A DNA stretch of 64,000 bases, taken from assembly GCF_002135355.1 (NCBI RefSeq), contig NZ_NEGE01000006.1:1-64000 (forward strand). Direction: 5' to 3'. Under the pieces are notes generated by a model. That model ran no database searches, was not told the DNA's origin, and saw only the letters and a program-made list of their open reading frames with translations. The stretch is from Acinetobacter sp. ANC 4169 (GTDB lineage: Bacteria > Pseudomonadota > Gammaproteobacteria > Pseudomonadales > Moraxellaceae). This document shows, piece by piece, positions 46,785 through 56,200 of the stretch (positions are counted from its first letter, which is position 1; every line of letters starts with the position of its first letter). Position numbers and translations under genes: made by a program.

Positions 46785-48545
46785 TTAACTTCTTAACCAT
46801 GTAACTAATTCATTAATACCTTGATAATCGCGGCATGCCACATTCAAACCATTATTCGTAACATCTTGCTTAAATCTAGCCCATTCACTCTCAGTTTTAC
46901 TACCAGTTCCAAGATGCGCTTCTATAGCACCTTTTTTCCAAATCCAAATACCCTGAACTTTCATTTTTTCATGAAGTGATTCGATTAACGGTATTGCATC
47001 TGTTTCACAAGCTAAAATTTCAAAGGCTTTTGCAGCTGAAATAGTTGAATTTTTTTGAGGTAGTCCTGTATTAACATTTAAAGAAATACCTTTAATAGGC
47101 GCAATATTTTGAAAAATTGCTTTTAAATTAACTATATCATTATCATTTGATAAGAGGAAATTATGAGTAATTGCACCATTGAAACAATAATCAAGATCAC
47201 ATATTGCTTTAGCAGGTAAATCCATTTCAGCTAAAATAGCTAAGGATTTTTGCGTATCATTAACCCCGCTTTGTGCTACCAAAGCATGCTTCTCTTGCCC
47301 CATTGTCAAGTTAACAACTTTTTTAAATAAAAATGGTAACAACCTAAGTTCAGTTTTCCCTTCGGTTAAAACCACATTCTCAGCAAAAAGTAATTGAGTT
47401 GAATGAGTCAAATTAAATAGCTGTTCCATTTGGTGAGTTGAGTTTGGAACAACTGTTTGAATTGCATCCCCTAACCTTGTTCTTGAATAAGTTCCACTAT
47501 TTTCATCCTTCCGAATTAATAATGTCTTTTCAGCATCTTCAGCTGTTATCATTTGTGCAGAATGTGTTGAAATAACAATTTGATAGCCATTTTGAGATAA
47601 TTCAATTAATGCTTCTCTTACCTGCTCAATAGCAAAAGGGTGTAGATATAGTTCTGGTTCATCAATTAATAATAACGTAGTTGAAGTTTGATGATTATTC
47701 TGTCGTTTTATTTCAGCCAAATATTGAACTAATGCCATTTGTATTGAACGTTGTGCACCATGACCATAAGAAGAAAAATCACGGTCAGCCCCCTGTCCTT
47801 CTACAACTTTTAATGTTCCAGCTTTAATTAAATCATCAATTGAAGGTGTATCAAAATGAAGTTTAACGCTCATCCCAGGGAACAGATTATTAACTTTTCC
47901 ATTAACCCCCTGATCAATATTTGCCAACTCTCCGAATCGCTGATTACCATTACAAGAAATTCTAGATGTAATTTCAGATAAATGTTGATTTAACTCTACT
48001 GCATGAGCTGTTTTTACAGGTTCTAAAAATTCTGCTAATAATTTCCCAATTGTTGTTGTCGTTTTTGCTTTTGATGCATCTTCAGCAGCATTTTCCATTG
48101 CACCTATTCTTATTGGTTCTGGCAATAGAGCATTTATTGCATTATCAAGCCCTGTTGGATTTGGAACCCAATCCGCAATACTAGCATCCCATACATAAAG
48201 TTTAACTTCCGCCACTTTTACATTAGGTTGCTCCTGAAAACGCCTTATTTTAAGTTTTTCACTATCAACATAACTTTGTATTGATGTTCTTTGATTTTGA
48301 GGCAAATTATTTAGTAATTGCTGAGTAATGCCTTCAATTGTTGCAATTACCTCTATCGGCTGCGACTTATCATAGAAATCTTTATCTGAGAGACTGACCC
48401 GTCTTATGAGCCATTGAATAGCCGAAAGACAATTTGACTTACCCGCATTATTATACCCAACCAAAGGAGTAAACTCTGATAGTAATAAAGTTGTATTCAT
48501 ACATGATTTAAAATTTTTAATTATTACTTCACTTATTTTGTGCAT
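46785..48545 (-). CDS. OLD-family ATPase/TOPRIM nuclease
   Basis: A 586-residue protein of the overcoming-lysogenization-defect family. The N-terminal ABC-type ATPase has Walker A GYNNAGKS (residues 30-37), the signature-like YGHGAQRSIQ (about 262) and Walker B LLIDEPELYLHP (about 290) with catalytic Glu. The C-terminal TOPRIM nuclease has TEGKTE (about 397) and the D-x-D pair in CDLDY (about 451), so it looks catalytically intact. Such proteins act alone or with partners in phage defence. Lower base composition than acnD suggests acquisition. The start ATG is 16 bases after the acnD terminator. Confidence 0.82.
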   Translation of the reverse strand: MHKISEVIIKNFKSCMNTTLLLSEFTPLVGYNNAGKSNCLSAIQWLIRRVSLSDKDFYDKSQPIEVIATIEGITQQLLNNLPQNQRTSIQSYVDSEKLKIRRFQEQPNVKVAEVKLYVWDASIADWVPNPTGLDNAINALLPEPIRIGAMENAAEDASKAKTTTTIGKLLAEFLEPVKTAHAVELNQHLSEITSRISCNGNQRFGELANIDQGVNGKVNNLFPGMSVKLHFDTPSIDDLIKAGTLKVVEGQGADRDFSSYGHGAQRSIQMALVQYLAEIKRQNNHQTSTTLLLIDEPELYLHPFAIEQVREALIELSQNGYQIVISTHSAQMITAEDAEKTLLIRKDENSGTYSRTRLGDAIQTVVPNSTHQMEQLFNLTHSTQLLFAENVVLTEGKTELRLLPFLFKKVVNLTMGQEKHALVAQSGVNDTQKSLAILAEMDLPAKAICDLDYCFNGAITHNFLLSNDNDIVNLKAIFQNIAPIKGISLNVNTGLPQKNSTISAAKAFEILACETDAIPLIESLHEKMKVQGIWIWKKGAIEAHLGTGSKTESEWARFKQDVTNNGLNVACRDYQGINELVTWLRS

Positions 48546-48560
48546 TTTTTCTCTGATTAA

Positions 48561-48592
48561 TAAAAACCCCACTCGAAAGTAGGGTCTTTTTA
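48561..48592 (-). terminator. Terminator of acnD, close to the OLD-family start
   Basis: ACCCTACT and AGTGGGGT pair around TTCG with one mismatch, followed by TTTTTATT. It ends 16 bases before the OLD-family ATG at 48545, so that gene needs read-through or a promoter inside acnD. Confidence 0.8.
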
Positions 48593-48623
48593 CAATAATA
48601 TCAACAACTTTTAGACTAAATCA

Positions 48624-51230
48624 TCAAGCCACATTCCCTTCCAAGAAGTCCTGTGCAAAGCGTTGCAATACACCGCCCGCCTCATAAACAGAAACTTCTT
48701 CTTCGGTATCCAAACGACACGTTACAGGCACTTCCACAATCTGGTTTTTACCATCCTCAGTTGCACGCTCAATCACCAAGGTCAAGGTCGAACGTGGCGC
48801 AATATTACCCACTACGCTATACAGTTCCGTACCATCTAGCTTTAAAGTCTTGCGGTTCGTACCCGGTTTAAACTCAAGCGGCAACACGCCCATACCCACC
48901 AGGTTAGTACGGTGAATACGCTCAAAACCTTCGGCCACAATCGCTTCCACACCGGCAAGACGCACACCTTTAGCTGCCCAGTCACGGCTAGAACCCTGAC
49001 CGTAGTCCGCACCCGCGATAATAATCAACGGCTGCTTACGGTTCATGTAAGTTTCAATCGCTTCCCACATACGCATTACTTCACCTTCCGGCTCGACACG
49101 CGCTTTTGAACCCTGCTTGATGGTGCCGTCAGCACGAACCACCATTTCATTGAACAGTTTAGGATTCGCTAAAGTCGCACGCTGTGCAGTCAAATGGTCG
49201 CCACGGTGCGTTGCATAAGAGTTAAAGTCTTCCTCAGGCACGCCCATTTTGTGCAGATATTCACCTGCAGCCGAATCCATAATAATCGCATTCGATGGCG
49301 ATAAATGGTCGGTGGTGATGTTATCCGGCAAAATCGCCAATGGACGCATGTTGGTCAAGGTACGCGGTGCAGCCAAAGCCCCTTCCCAATAAGGCGGACG
49401 GCGGATATAGGTACTTTGCGGACGCCAGTCATACAGTGGGCTTGCCGCTTTTTCACGCTCACCCAAATCAAACATTGGAATGTAGACTTTCTTAAATTGC
49501 TCCGGTTTTACCGCAACTTTTACCAGCGCATCAATTTCTTCATCCGATGGCCAGATGTCTTTTAAATAAATTGGGTTACCATCTTTATCGTTTCCAAGCG
49601 CATCTTTTTCGATATCAAAACGGATGGTACCGGCAATCGCATAAGCCACGACTAACGGTGGAGATGCCAGAAAAGCCTGTTTTGCATAAGGATGGATACG
49701 GCCATCAAAGTTACGGTTACCCGAAAGTACCGCAGTGGCATACAGATCACGGTCAATAATTTCTTGCTGAATTTTCGGATCTAACGCACCCGACATACCG
49801 TTACAGGTGGTACATGCATAAGCCACAATACCAAAACCGAGCTTTTCTAAATCGTGCAATACCCCTGCTTCTTCAAGGTATAAAGCCGCTGCCTTAGAAC
49901 CCGGTGCAAAAGATGATTTTACCCAAGGCTTACGGGTTAGGCCCAACTCGTTTGCCTTACGTGCCAGCAAACCTGCTGCTACCGTATTACGCGGGTTAGA
50001 AGTATTGGTACAAGAAGTAATCGCCGCAATAATCACCGCGCCATCTGGCATTAAGCCATCGGTACGGTGTTCGACCACACCGGCAATACCTTTTTCTTTC
50101 AGATCAGATGTAGAGACACGTGCATGCGGGTTTGACGGGCCGGCAATGTTACGGGTTACGGTTGAAAGGTCGAAACGTAAAACGCGCGGATATTCCGCCT
50201 GCTTCATGTCTGAAGCCCAAAGACCAATTTCTTTGGCATATTGTTCAACCAGTTTCACCTGATCTGCTTCACGACCGGTTAAAGTCAGATAATCAATGGT
50301 GTTCTGGTCAATAGAGAACATTGCAGCAGTCGCGCCATATTCAGGGGTCATATTGGAGATGGTGGCACGGTCACCGACAGACATGCTGTCGGCACCTTCA
50401 CCGAAGAATTCAAGATACGCGCCAACAACACGTTCTTTACGCAGGAATTCAGTTAATGCCAATACGATATCGGTCGCGGTAATGCCCGGCTGGCGCTGAC
50501 CTACCAGTTCCACGCCAATAATATCCGGCAGACGCATCCATGAAGCACGGCCCAGCATCACGTTTTCAGCCTCTAAACCACCTACACCAATAGAGATCAC
50601 GCCCAAAGCATCGGTATGTGGGGTATGTGAATCGGTACCGACACAGGTATCCGGGAATGCCACACCTTCACGATTTTGAATCACTGGAGACATTTTTTCC
50701 AGGTTGATCTGATGCATGATGCCGTTGCCCGCAGGAATCACATCGACATTTTCAAACGCTGTTTTGGTCCATTCAATAAAGTGGAAACGGTCTTCGTTAC
50801 GACGGTCTTCCACGGCACGGTTTTTCTCGAAGGCATCCGGATCAAAACCGCCGTATTCTACTGCCAGTGAGTGATCGACAATCAATTGCGTCGGGACAAC
50901 CGGATTGACTTTAGATGGGTCACCACCCTGATCGGCAATCGCATCACGCAGGCCTGCAAGGTCAACCAGTGCAGTTTGCCCCAGGATGTCATGACACACC
51001 ACACGGGCAGGATACCAAGGGAAATCGTGATCTTGCTTACGCTCAATCAACTGACCTAAAGACTGTTCCAAAATGGCAGGATCACAACGGCGTACCAGCT
51101 GCTCGGCAAGTACTTTTGAGGTATAAGGAAGTTTTGCATATGCGCCTGGCTGAATATCTTCTACGGCTTGGCGTACGTCATAATATTCGAGCTGGGTACC
51201 TTGCAGCGGTTTACGATAGTTGTTGTTCAT
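48624..51230 (-). CDS. acnD: 2-methylcitrate dehydratase-type aconitase AcnD
   Basis: An Fe-S aconitase-family enzyme of 868 residues; AcnD acts with PrpF in the methylcitrate (propionate) cycle, dehydrating 2-methylcitrate. The family pattern is clear: GVGGLEAENVMLGRASWM, cut, SCTNTSNP and ACTTCNGMSGAL with the cluster cysteines, and TDHLSPSN. The opening MNNNYRKPLQGTQLEYYD, cut, IQPGAYAKLP and CDPAILEQSL resemble AcnD from Pseudomonas and Shewanella more than AcnA. No prpB, prpC or prpF lies next to it. Ends in a terminator. Confidence 0.85.
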   Translation of the reverse strand: MNNNYRKPLQGTQLEYYDVRQAVEDIQPGAYAKLPYTSKVLAEQLVRRCDPAILEQSLGQLIERKQDHDFPWYPARVVCHDILGQTALVDLAGLRDAIADQGGDPSKVNPVVPTQLIVDHSLAVEYGGFDPDAFEKNRAVEDRRNEDRFHFIEWTKTAFENVDVIPAGNGIMHQINLEKMSPVIQNREGVAFPDTCVGTDSHTPHTDALGVISIGVGGLEAENVMLGRASWMRLPDIIGVELVGQRQPGITATDIVLALTEFLRKERVVGAYLEFFGEGADSMSVGDRATISNMTPEYGATAAMFSIDQNTIDYLTLTGREADQVKLVEQYAKEIGLWASDMKQAEYPRVLRFDLSTVTRNIAGPSNPHARVSTSDLKEKGIAGVVEHRTDGLMPDGAVIIAAITSCTNTSNPRNTVAAGLLARKANELGLTRKPWVKSSFAPGSKAAALYLEEAGVLHDLEKLGFGIVAYACTTCNGMSGALDPKIQQEIIDRDLYATAVLSGNRNFDGRIHPYAKQAFLASPPLVVAYAIAGTIRFDIEKDALGNDKDGNPIYLKDIWPSDEEIDALVKVAVKPEQFKKVYIPMFDLGEREKAASPLYDWRPQSTYIRRPPYWEGALAAPRTLTNMRPLAILPDNITTDHLSPSNAIIMDSAAGEYLHKMGVPEEDFNSYATHRGDHLTAQRATLANPKLFNEMVVRADGTIKQGSKARVEPEGEVMRMWEAIETYMNRKQPLIIIAGADYGQGSSRDWAAKGVRLAGVEAIVAEGFERIHRTNLVGMGVLPLEFKPGTNRKTLKLDGTELYSVVGNIAPRSTLTLVIERATEDGKNQIVEVPVTCRLDTEEEVSVYEAGGVLQRFAQDFLEGNVA

Positions 51231-51763
51231 AGCTTACCTGCCTCTTGAATCATTTTTCTTTACTACGTAATTGTTGTTAACGCGTCACAATCATTTCAAC
51301 GGCATAGTACACTGCCGAAAACCCATTTCCCAAATCTTTTATATTTCATTAACTTAGATATAAAAATAGGTGTTTTAGAAACATATTGTTACACAATCTT
51401 TGGGATATTTGCTCTAATCGCGCTTTTTTTAGAAAAATAGCAGGAAATAGACCTCATTCTTTAGTATTAGATGCGCATAAGCGAATAAAAAACAACCTGC
51501 TACTGTTCGATTTATGTTGAGCTTATGGGCGCTTGTCATCAATTAATAAATTAAGTTTTTTTAAACATTCCTCTCGCAAAATTTAAACATTAAAAATTAC
51601 ATAAAACTTCAACATAAATCATTATTTTTAATCAATATTTTATAAATTTTTTCTGTTTTAGCAAATCATATTCCCATACAATCAAGCCATGCTTAAGAAT
51701 TTATATATTGTTCGACAACAACAAAAATCTCATCACAAAAATAATCAAACAAGGTGAAGTAAA
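51231..51763. other. Divergent promoter region of acnD and the multicopper oxidase
   Basis: 533 bases, strongly AT-rich, without a gene. An 18-bp palindromic region CGGCATAGTACACTGCCG (51300-51317) in the acnD leader side could be a regulator site. The binding site AAGGTGAAG precedes the oxidase ATG. Confidence 0.45.
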
Positions 51764-53863
51764 ATGTTGCAAATCGCCATTATTGGAATCATCACTGCGG
51801 GTTTGGCAGTCTTGATATCCAGTTGGTATGGAGCTCAATATCCATCCAACCCATCGCATCCATCCAACCCGTCACATCCTTCTCAGCCATCGCATCCCTC
51901 TCACCCATCACATCCCTCTCATCCTGATCCTGAAGCATCCAATTCAGTGATTAGTAACCCGCCCTTATTAGCAAAAAATGCCAAGGGTAAATATGAACTG
52001 ATTGTGGCCTATAAATCCAATAAGCTCTATAACCCCAATACCGACCAATGGGATCCGGTACTGCTACGCGGTTATTTAACTAGACCCGGTATATTTAATA
52101 AAAAACAGCCAGGAGATTATGTCGAGGACCAACTGGTCGGCCCGCAAATTCGGGTCAAACAAGGTGAAACACTTGCGATTAATTTAAATAACCAGCTCCC
52201 ACTTGAATCGGAAGAGAGCTGTCCACATGAGGTGACGGATGTAAACATCCCGCATTGTTTTAATACCACCAACATACACACTCATGGTCTTTGGGTCAGT
52301 CCACAAGGCAACAGTGACAATGTTTTCCTGAAATTTGCACCTCAAGAAAAATTTGACTATCAGTACAAAATTGAACCGAACCATCCCGCCGGTACCTTTT
52401 GGTATCATGCCCATCTGCATGGCTCAACTGCGATTCAGGTTTCAAGCGGTATGGCCGGTCCGCTTATTGTTGAAGGTTCCCGAGTACCGAAAATTAAAAA
52501 TGGTAAAATCACGGCGACTGGAGATATGGATATCTTATGGAAAGATAAAGGCAAAAAGAGCGATCAGAATGAAAACATTCTGTTATTCCAGCAAATTCAA
52601 TATAAAAAATGCACCCAGCCAGAGAATAGTACCTGTCTGCCCGGTGTGCTGGAAAATTATGATGAGCTTGCTGCATTTTCTTCTTGGGGAGACAATAACT
52701 ATTACACCTCGATCAATGGCAAAATTTTAGGCGAGATCAAGGCAGAACAGAATCAGTTTAACCGCTGGCGCATGATTCATGGCGGTGTGCGCGATACCAT
52801 CGGTTTAATCATTAAAGAACTGCCGGACTCGAATAAATACACGGCCGAACAAACCGTTAAAGCCTGTTCAACCTATCAGGCGCTTGACAAAAAAACCGAT
52901 TTTGATCAGCTAAAAAGTTTAACCGTATACACCATTGCTCAAGATGGTTTAACCATGAATCAGGCACAGAGCAGAACCCTTTCCGTGTTCCATCCCGGTT
53001 ACCGTCAGGATGCCATGCTCAGCTTCCCGACCACCAATAAATATTGTGTTTTTGACACGCGGTTAAATGTAGATGACCAGATCAATGCACCGCTATTGAT
53101 ACAGCCGCAACTTGCCCCAAGCAATCCTTTTAATGCCCAACTGATTGGCTGGGTCAATGTCAGTGCCAGCAAGTCAAAAGAGCAGACTGCGGCCCAGTTC
53201 CTGAAAAACCAGGCACAAAATATAGGCCTAAGCAAAGAGATTCAAACCCAATTATCTCAGCTTAACCTTGCTGCATTTACCGATCATGAGTCCTTGATGA
53301 CGGCAGAGGTTGATCAGGCAATTGAGAACAGGCCAAAACAATTTAATGCCTTTACCCTTGCCTTTGGTCCGGGAGGCGTTAAATTTGGTTTCCGTCATGA
53401 TGAAAATAATCCAACTCCACTCAGTTTTGCAGATCTGTTTACCGGGCCTGGCTCGATTAATGGCCATTACGTGCGCCAATTACAGATTGGACAGACAGAT
53501 GAATGGGAACTCACCAGCGATAATATTGGCATTGGGCATCCTTTTCATATTCATGTGAACCCTTTCCAGATTGTTAAGATTTTGGATCTGAACGGCAAGG
53601 ATGTCAGTGGACCTGTAGCTGACCCACAAAACCCGCTCGATCTGGATGACGTGCAGTACCGGGGCTTAAAGGGACAGTTCAAGGATACGATTTTTGTGAA
53701 AGGTGGCTATCGGGTGATTCTCAGAAGCAAGTACAAAAAGTTTGAAGGTGACTTTGTCCAGCACTGTCATATTCTGGACCATGAAGACTTAGGCATGATG
53801 GAATTTGTCCGCCTCTGTGGTGACAAGTTTGACTGTACTACCCCGCCACCGGCACATCACTGA
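51764..53863 (+). CDS. Multicopper oxidase with proline-serine-rich linker
   Basis: A 699-residue envelope enzyme. An N-terminal hydrophobic signal (about 1-20) is followed by a linker of PS(N/H/Q) units, nine in a row (residues about 27-53). The cupredoxin domains follow. Copper-site motifs are THGLWVSP (about 170), WYHAHLHGST (about 212), HPFHIHVNPF (about 592) and HCHILDHEDLGMMEF (about 668), which include trinuclear and type 1 copper ligands. Multicopper oxidases of this type oxidise cuprous ions or phenols; the substrate is unknown. Confidence 0.88.
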   Translation: MLQIAIIGIITAGLAVLISSWYGAQYPSNPSHPSNPSHPSQPSHPSHPSHPSHPDPEASNSVISNPPLLAKNAKGKYELIVAYKSNKLYNPNTDQWDPVLLRGYLTRPGIFNKKQPGDYVEDQLVGPQIRVKQGETLAINLNNQLPLESEESCPHEVTDVNIPHCFNTTNIHTHGLWVSPQGNSDNVFLKFAPQEKFDYQYKIEPNHPAGTFWYHAHLHGSTAIQVSSGMAGPLIVEGSRVPKIKNGKITATGDMDILWKDKGKKSDQNENILLFQQIQYKKCTQPENSTCLPGVLENYDELAAFSSWGDNNYYTSINGKILGEIKAEQNQFNRWRMIHGGVRDTIGLIIKELPDSNKYTAEQTVKACSTYQALDKKTDFDQLKSLTVYTIAQDGLTMNQAQSRTLSVFHPGYRQDAMLSFPTTNKYCVFDTRLNVDDQINAPLLIQPQLAPSNPFNAQLIGWVNVSASKSKEQTAAQFLKNQAQNIGLSKEIQTQLSQLNLAAFTDHESLMTAEVDQAIENRPKQFNAFTLAFGPGGVKFGFRHDENNPTPLSFADLFTGPGSINGHYVRQLQIGQTDEWELTSDNIGIGHPFHIHVNPFQIVKILDLNGKDVSGPVADPQNPLDLDDVQYRGLKGQFKDTIFVKGGYRVILRSKYKKFEGDFVQHCHILDHEDLGMMEFVRLCGDKFDCTTPPPAHH
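51842..51922 (+). repeat. Nine tandem 9-bp units encoding Pro-Ser-X
   Basis: In-frame units near CCATCCAAC, CCATCGCAT or CCCTCTCAC encode PSN, PSH or PSQ nine times in the linker of the multicopper oxidase. Slippage would change copy number in whole codons, leaving the frame intact. Confidence 0.85.
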
Positions 53864-53892
53864 GATTAAGCTCATCCCCTTTTAATATTTCA

Positions 53893-53917
53893 GGCCCATA
53901 GCAATATGGGCTTTTTG
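53893..53917 (+). terminator. Terminator of the multicopper oxidase gene
   Basis: GCCCATA pairs with TATGGGC around GCAA and is followed by TTTTTG. It begins 30 bases after the stop codon. Confidence 0.85.
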
Positions 53918-53989
53918 TTTGCCTATCTGCACCGCATGCTGCAAAATATCTACAATTAATGATTTGTGAAATATACCTAGAGGCTAATC

Positions 53990-54715
53990 ATGGCAACGTT
54001 GACTGCTTTTACATCATTCACTTTAAATGGTGTAGATGCACAAAAATTCCTTCAGGGCCAAGTGACTTTAAATACCGAAGCCTTAGCAGAAAACCTGACT
54101 CGCTATACCGCGATCTGTAGTTTAAAAGGACGTATCCTGTTTGGCTTATGGCTCAAAAAAATCAATCCGGAAAGTTTTGAAATTGTCGTCACTGCTGACC
54201 AGGCAGAAGAATTGGCCAAACACATTAAAAAGTTTGGCGCTTTTTCAAAAATGAAACTGGAACAAGCCGGTCAAGTGTTCCCTACGCTAAATGGCGATAC
54301 TACCGACTTTGCTGCCACTGAAACCGATATTTCAGCTTGGCAACTTCAAGCGATTGAAGCCGGTCAGGCCTGGATTGAAGCAAGTACTTCACAAGAATTC
54401 CAGCCGCAAGAACTGCGTTTGCATCAACGTGAAGGCGTACATTACGACAAGGGCTGTTATTTGGGTCAGGAAATTATTGCTCGTCTCTGGTTTAAGGCCA
54501 AACCAAAACACTGGTTGCATCTGGTACAAGGTACAGGTGAGGCCCCTGCTGCTGCAAGCAAACTGAACAATGATGTTGAAGTGGTGAATAGCATTGCTGT
54601 AGATGGCGGTTATAAAGCACTTGTGGTTGCAAAACCTGCGGCACTTGAAGAACTTGGTTTACAGGTTTTAGCTTTACCGGAAGCTTTAAATGGTGATGTG
54701 GCGCGTCCGCAGTAA
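53990..54715 (+). CDS. ygfZ: Folate-binding protein YgfZ
   Basis: A tetrahydrofolate-dependent factor for Fe-S cluster protein maintenance. The 241 residues carry the signature K-G-C-Y-L-G-Q-E (DKGCYLGQEIIAR, about 160), which includes the reactive Cys, and the N-terminal GCVT-like half with FLQGQVTLNT near residue 20. Length is somewhat under E. coli YgfZ (326), as in many short homologues. A terminator follows. Confidence 0.9.
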   Translation: MATLTAFTSFTLNGVDAQKFLQGQVTLNTEALAENLTRYTAICSLKGRILFGLWLKKINPESFEIVVTADQAEELAKHIKKFGAFSKMKLEQAGQVFPTLNGDTTDFAATETDISAWQLQAIEAGQAWIEASTSQEFQPQELRLHQREGVHYDKGCYLGQEIIARLWFKAKPKHWLHLVQGTGEAPAAASKLNNDVEVVNSIAVDGGYKALVVAKPAALEELGLQVLALPEALNGDVARPQ

Positions 54716-54746
54716 GTTTATATTTTCTAGAATTTTGTAATAAATG

Positions 54747-54774
54747 AGCCTCCAACTTTGGAGGCTATTTTTTG
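54747..54774 (+). terminator. Terminator of ygfZ
   Basis: AGCCTCC pairs with GGAGGCT around AACTTT, followed by ATTTTTTG. Confidence 0.85.
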
Positions 54775-54848
54775 TTTAAATATTGAGTTGAAAGCTGTTA
54801 TTTGATCTTTATAATCACCTAAACCATTAAAAAAATATTAAATTGATT

Positions 54849-55574
54849 ATGAAAAGAATATTTAAATTATTGCCATTTTCCATCACATTACTCATCAACA
54901 GTCAGATAAGTTTTGCAGATGTAGAGACTATTAAAAATGCGGCGAAATCATTCCCCCGCGAAATGAAACCGGAGTTTATTGATCAGTCATCAATTGAAAA
55001 TCTATATATTTTATCTAATCCAAGGGGATCTTTTCTCATAGATTCTTCAGGCAGATACCTGATTAAAGGAGAAATTTTTGATTTAAAAAATCAAACCAAT
55101 CTCACAGAAATAGTCTATCAGAATCACTATTCTATTCACCCCAAACAACTTCCAATTTCTCAAGCCATGAAAGAAGTGAAAGGAAACGGCAAGAGAACCT
55201 TATATGTTTTTGCAGACCCGGATTGCCCGGCTTGTCAGGCACTTCAGGCTAAATTAGAAGATGTTAATGACATTACAATTTATACATTTCCATTTGCACT
55301 TACCCATCTTCATCCTACTGCATTAACAACCGCCAAAAAAATATGGTGTGCTAAGGAACCGCTCAATACATGGAAAAAATATTTAATTGAAGATAAAAAA
55401 CCAGAAAATCAATCTATTGCTTGCCAAAATCCAATTGATAAAAATATGGAGTTAGCAAAAAAGCATAAGATTGCTTTAACCCCAACTATCTTTAACTCAC
55501 AAGGCCAGCGCATAGCGGGAGTACCAGAACTGGAACAATTAGAAGAGTTTATTGATAGTCCTGAACTTCAATAA
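54849..55574 (+). CDS. DsbC/DsbG-like thiol-disulphide interchange protein
   Basis: A periplasmic 241-residue thioredoxin-fold protein. The signal peptide is about 1-23 (ending NSQISFAD). A DsbC-type N-terminal dimerisation segment follows (about 25-95), with FLIDSSGRYLIKGEIFDL, cut to SSGRYLIKGEIFDL, and then a thioredoxin domain with active site CPAC (VFADPDCPACQALQ, about 124-127). A cis-proline TPTIF (about 215) is present. CPAC differs from DsbC's CGYC. The ATG at 54849 is preferred over the TTG at 54843. Confidence 0.8.
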   Translation: MKRIFKLLPFSITLLINSQISFADVETIKNAAKSFPREMKPEFIDQSSIENLYILSNPRGSFLIDSSGRYLIKGEIFDLKNQTNLTEIVYQNHYSIHPKQLPISQAMKEVKGNGKRTLYVFADPDCPACQALQAKLEDVNDITIYTFPFALTHLHPTALTTAKKIWCAKEPLNTWKKYLIEDKKPENQSIACQNPIDKNMELAKKHKIALTPTIFNSQGQRIAGVPELEQLEEFIDSPELQ

Positions 55575-55628
55575 CGTTTTTTTAAACCCTATTTAAATGT
55601 TCTAAAATCTATAGGACATGCAAAAATA

Positions 55629-55958
55629 TTGAATATTCTATTTATTTGCAGCCGTAATCAGTGGCGCAGTCCGACAGCTGAACGGATCTTTGCCGTCGGT
55701 TTTGGTCTGCATACCCGCTCAGCAGGAACAAATAAAAATGCCAGACATTCAGTATCAGCCAAAGATATTCTCTGGTCAGATCTCATTGCTGTGATGGAAC
55801 ATAAACACAAATACATGCTTCAAGAAAAATTCTCAAAAGAACTGAAGCATAAGAAATTGATTGTTTTAGATATTCCAGATGATTATCAATATATGGATGC
55901 AGAACTGATTGAGCTATTGCAGCACAGTATGCATCCCTATTTGTCTCATCCAGATTAA
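55629..55958 (+). CDS. Low-molecular-weight tyrosine phosphatase-like protein
   Basis: A 109-residue protein with the P-loop-like CSRNQWRSPTAERIF at residues 7-21: Cys-x5-Arg-Ser, the LMW-PTP pattern, with Asn10. The C-terminal Asp in DIPDDYQYMD may be the general acid. It resembles COG4551 phosphatases, shorter than classical LMW-PTP. It begins at TTG (55629); an ATG 11 bases upstream is out of frame, so TTG is the only candidate. The stop overlaps the convergent gene by four bases. Confidence 0.7.
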   Translation: MNILFICSRNQWRSPTAERIFAVGFGLHTRSAGTNKNARHSVSAKDILWSDLIAVMEHKHKYMLQEKFSKELKHKKLIVLDIPDDYQYMDAELIELLQHSMHPYLSHPD

Positions 55959-56200
55959 AAACCATGAAACAGCTTGTTTATGTCTTTGCAGATATATTCT
56001 TTAAATGAATAATGACGCGCATGCTTGGCATCAAATTTTGCAGTCTGCCCATCCTTGACAAAAACATAGACACGGTCATCCTTGCTAACTAAATATTCAG
56101 CTCCCAGTTTCATCAGCAAAGCGTCAATTTTTTCCTCTTCCGCAATCGTACTGTCCAGATTGACCCGATCATAGGCGCGCTTAATTGCTTTAATGAACAT
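55955..56200 (-). CDS. Unrecognised 81-residue protein
   Basis: A soluble, charged 81-residue protein, mixed helix and strand (AEEEKIDALLMKLGAEYLV then RVYVFVKDG), with no membrane segment or motif I recognise. It converges with the phosphatase-like gene and overlaps its end by four bases. No clear ribosome binding site. Confidence 0.55.
   Translation of the reverse strand: MFIKAIKRAYDRVNLDSTIAEEEKIDALLMKLGAEYLVSKDDRVYVFVKDGQTAKFDAKHARHYSFKEYICKDINKLFHGF

Noticed and set aside
46785..48545. Gabija-type defence pair (OLD nuclease plus UvrD-like helicase)
   Set aside because: The only UvrD/Rep-type gene here is rep at 0.9-2.9 kb, which has normal Rep features and is 44 kb away.
48624..51230. 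Plain aconitase AcnA
   Set aside because: The opening sequence and total length (868 rather than about 900) fit AcnD better, though this rests on memory of the families.
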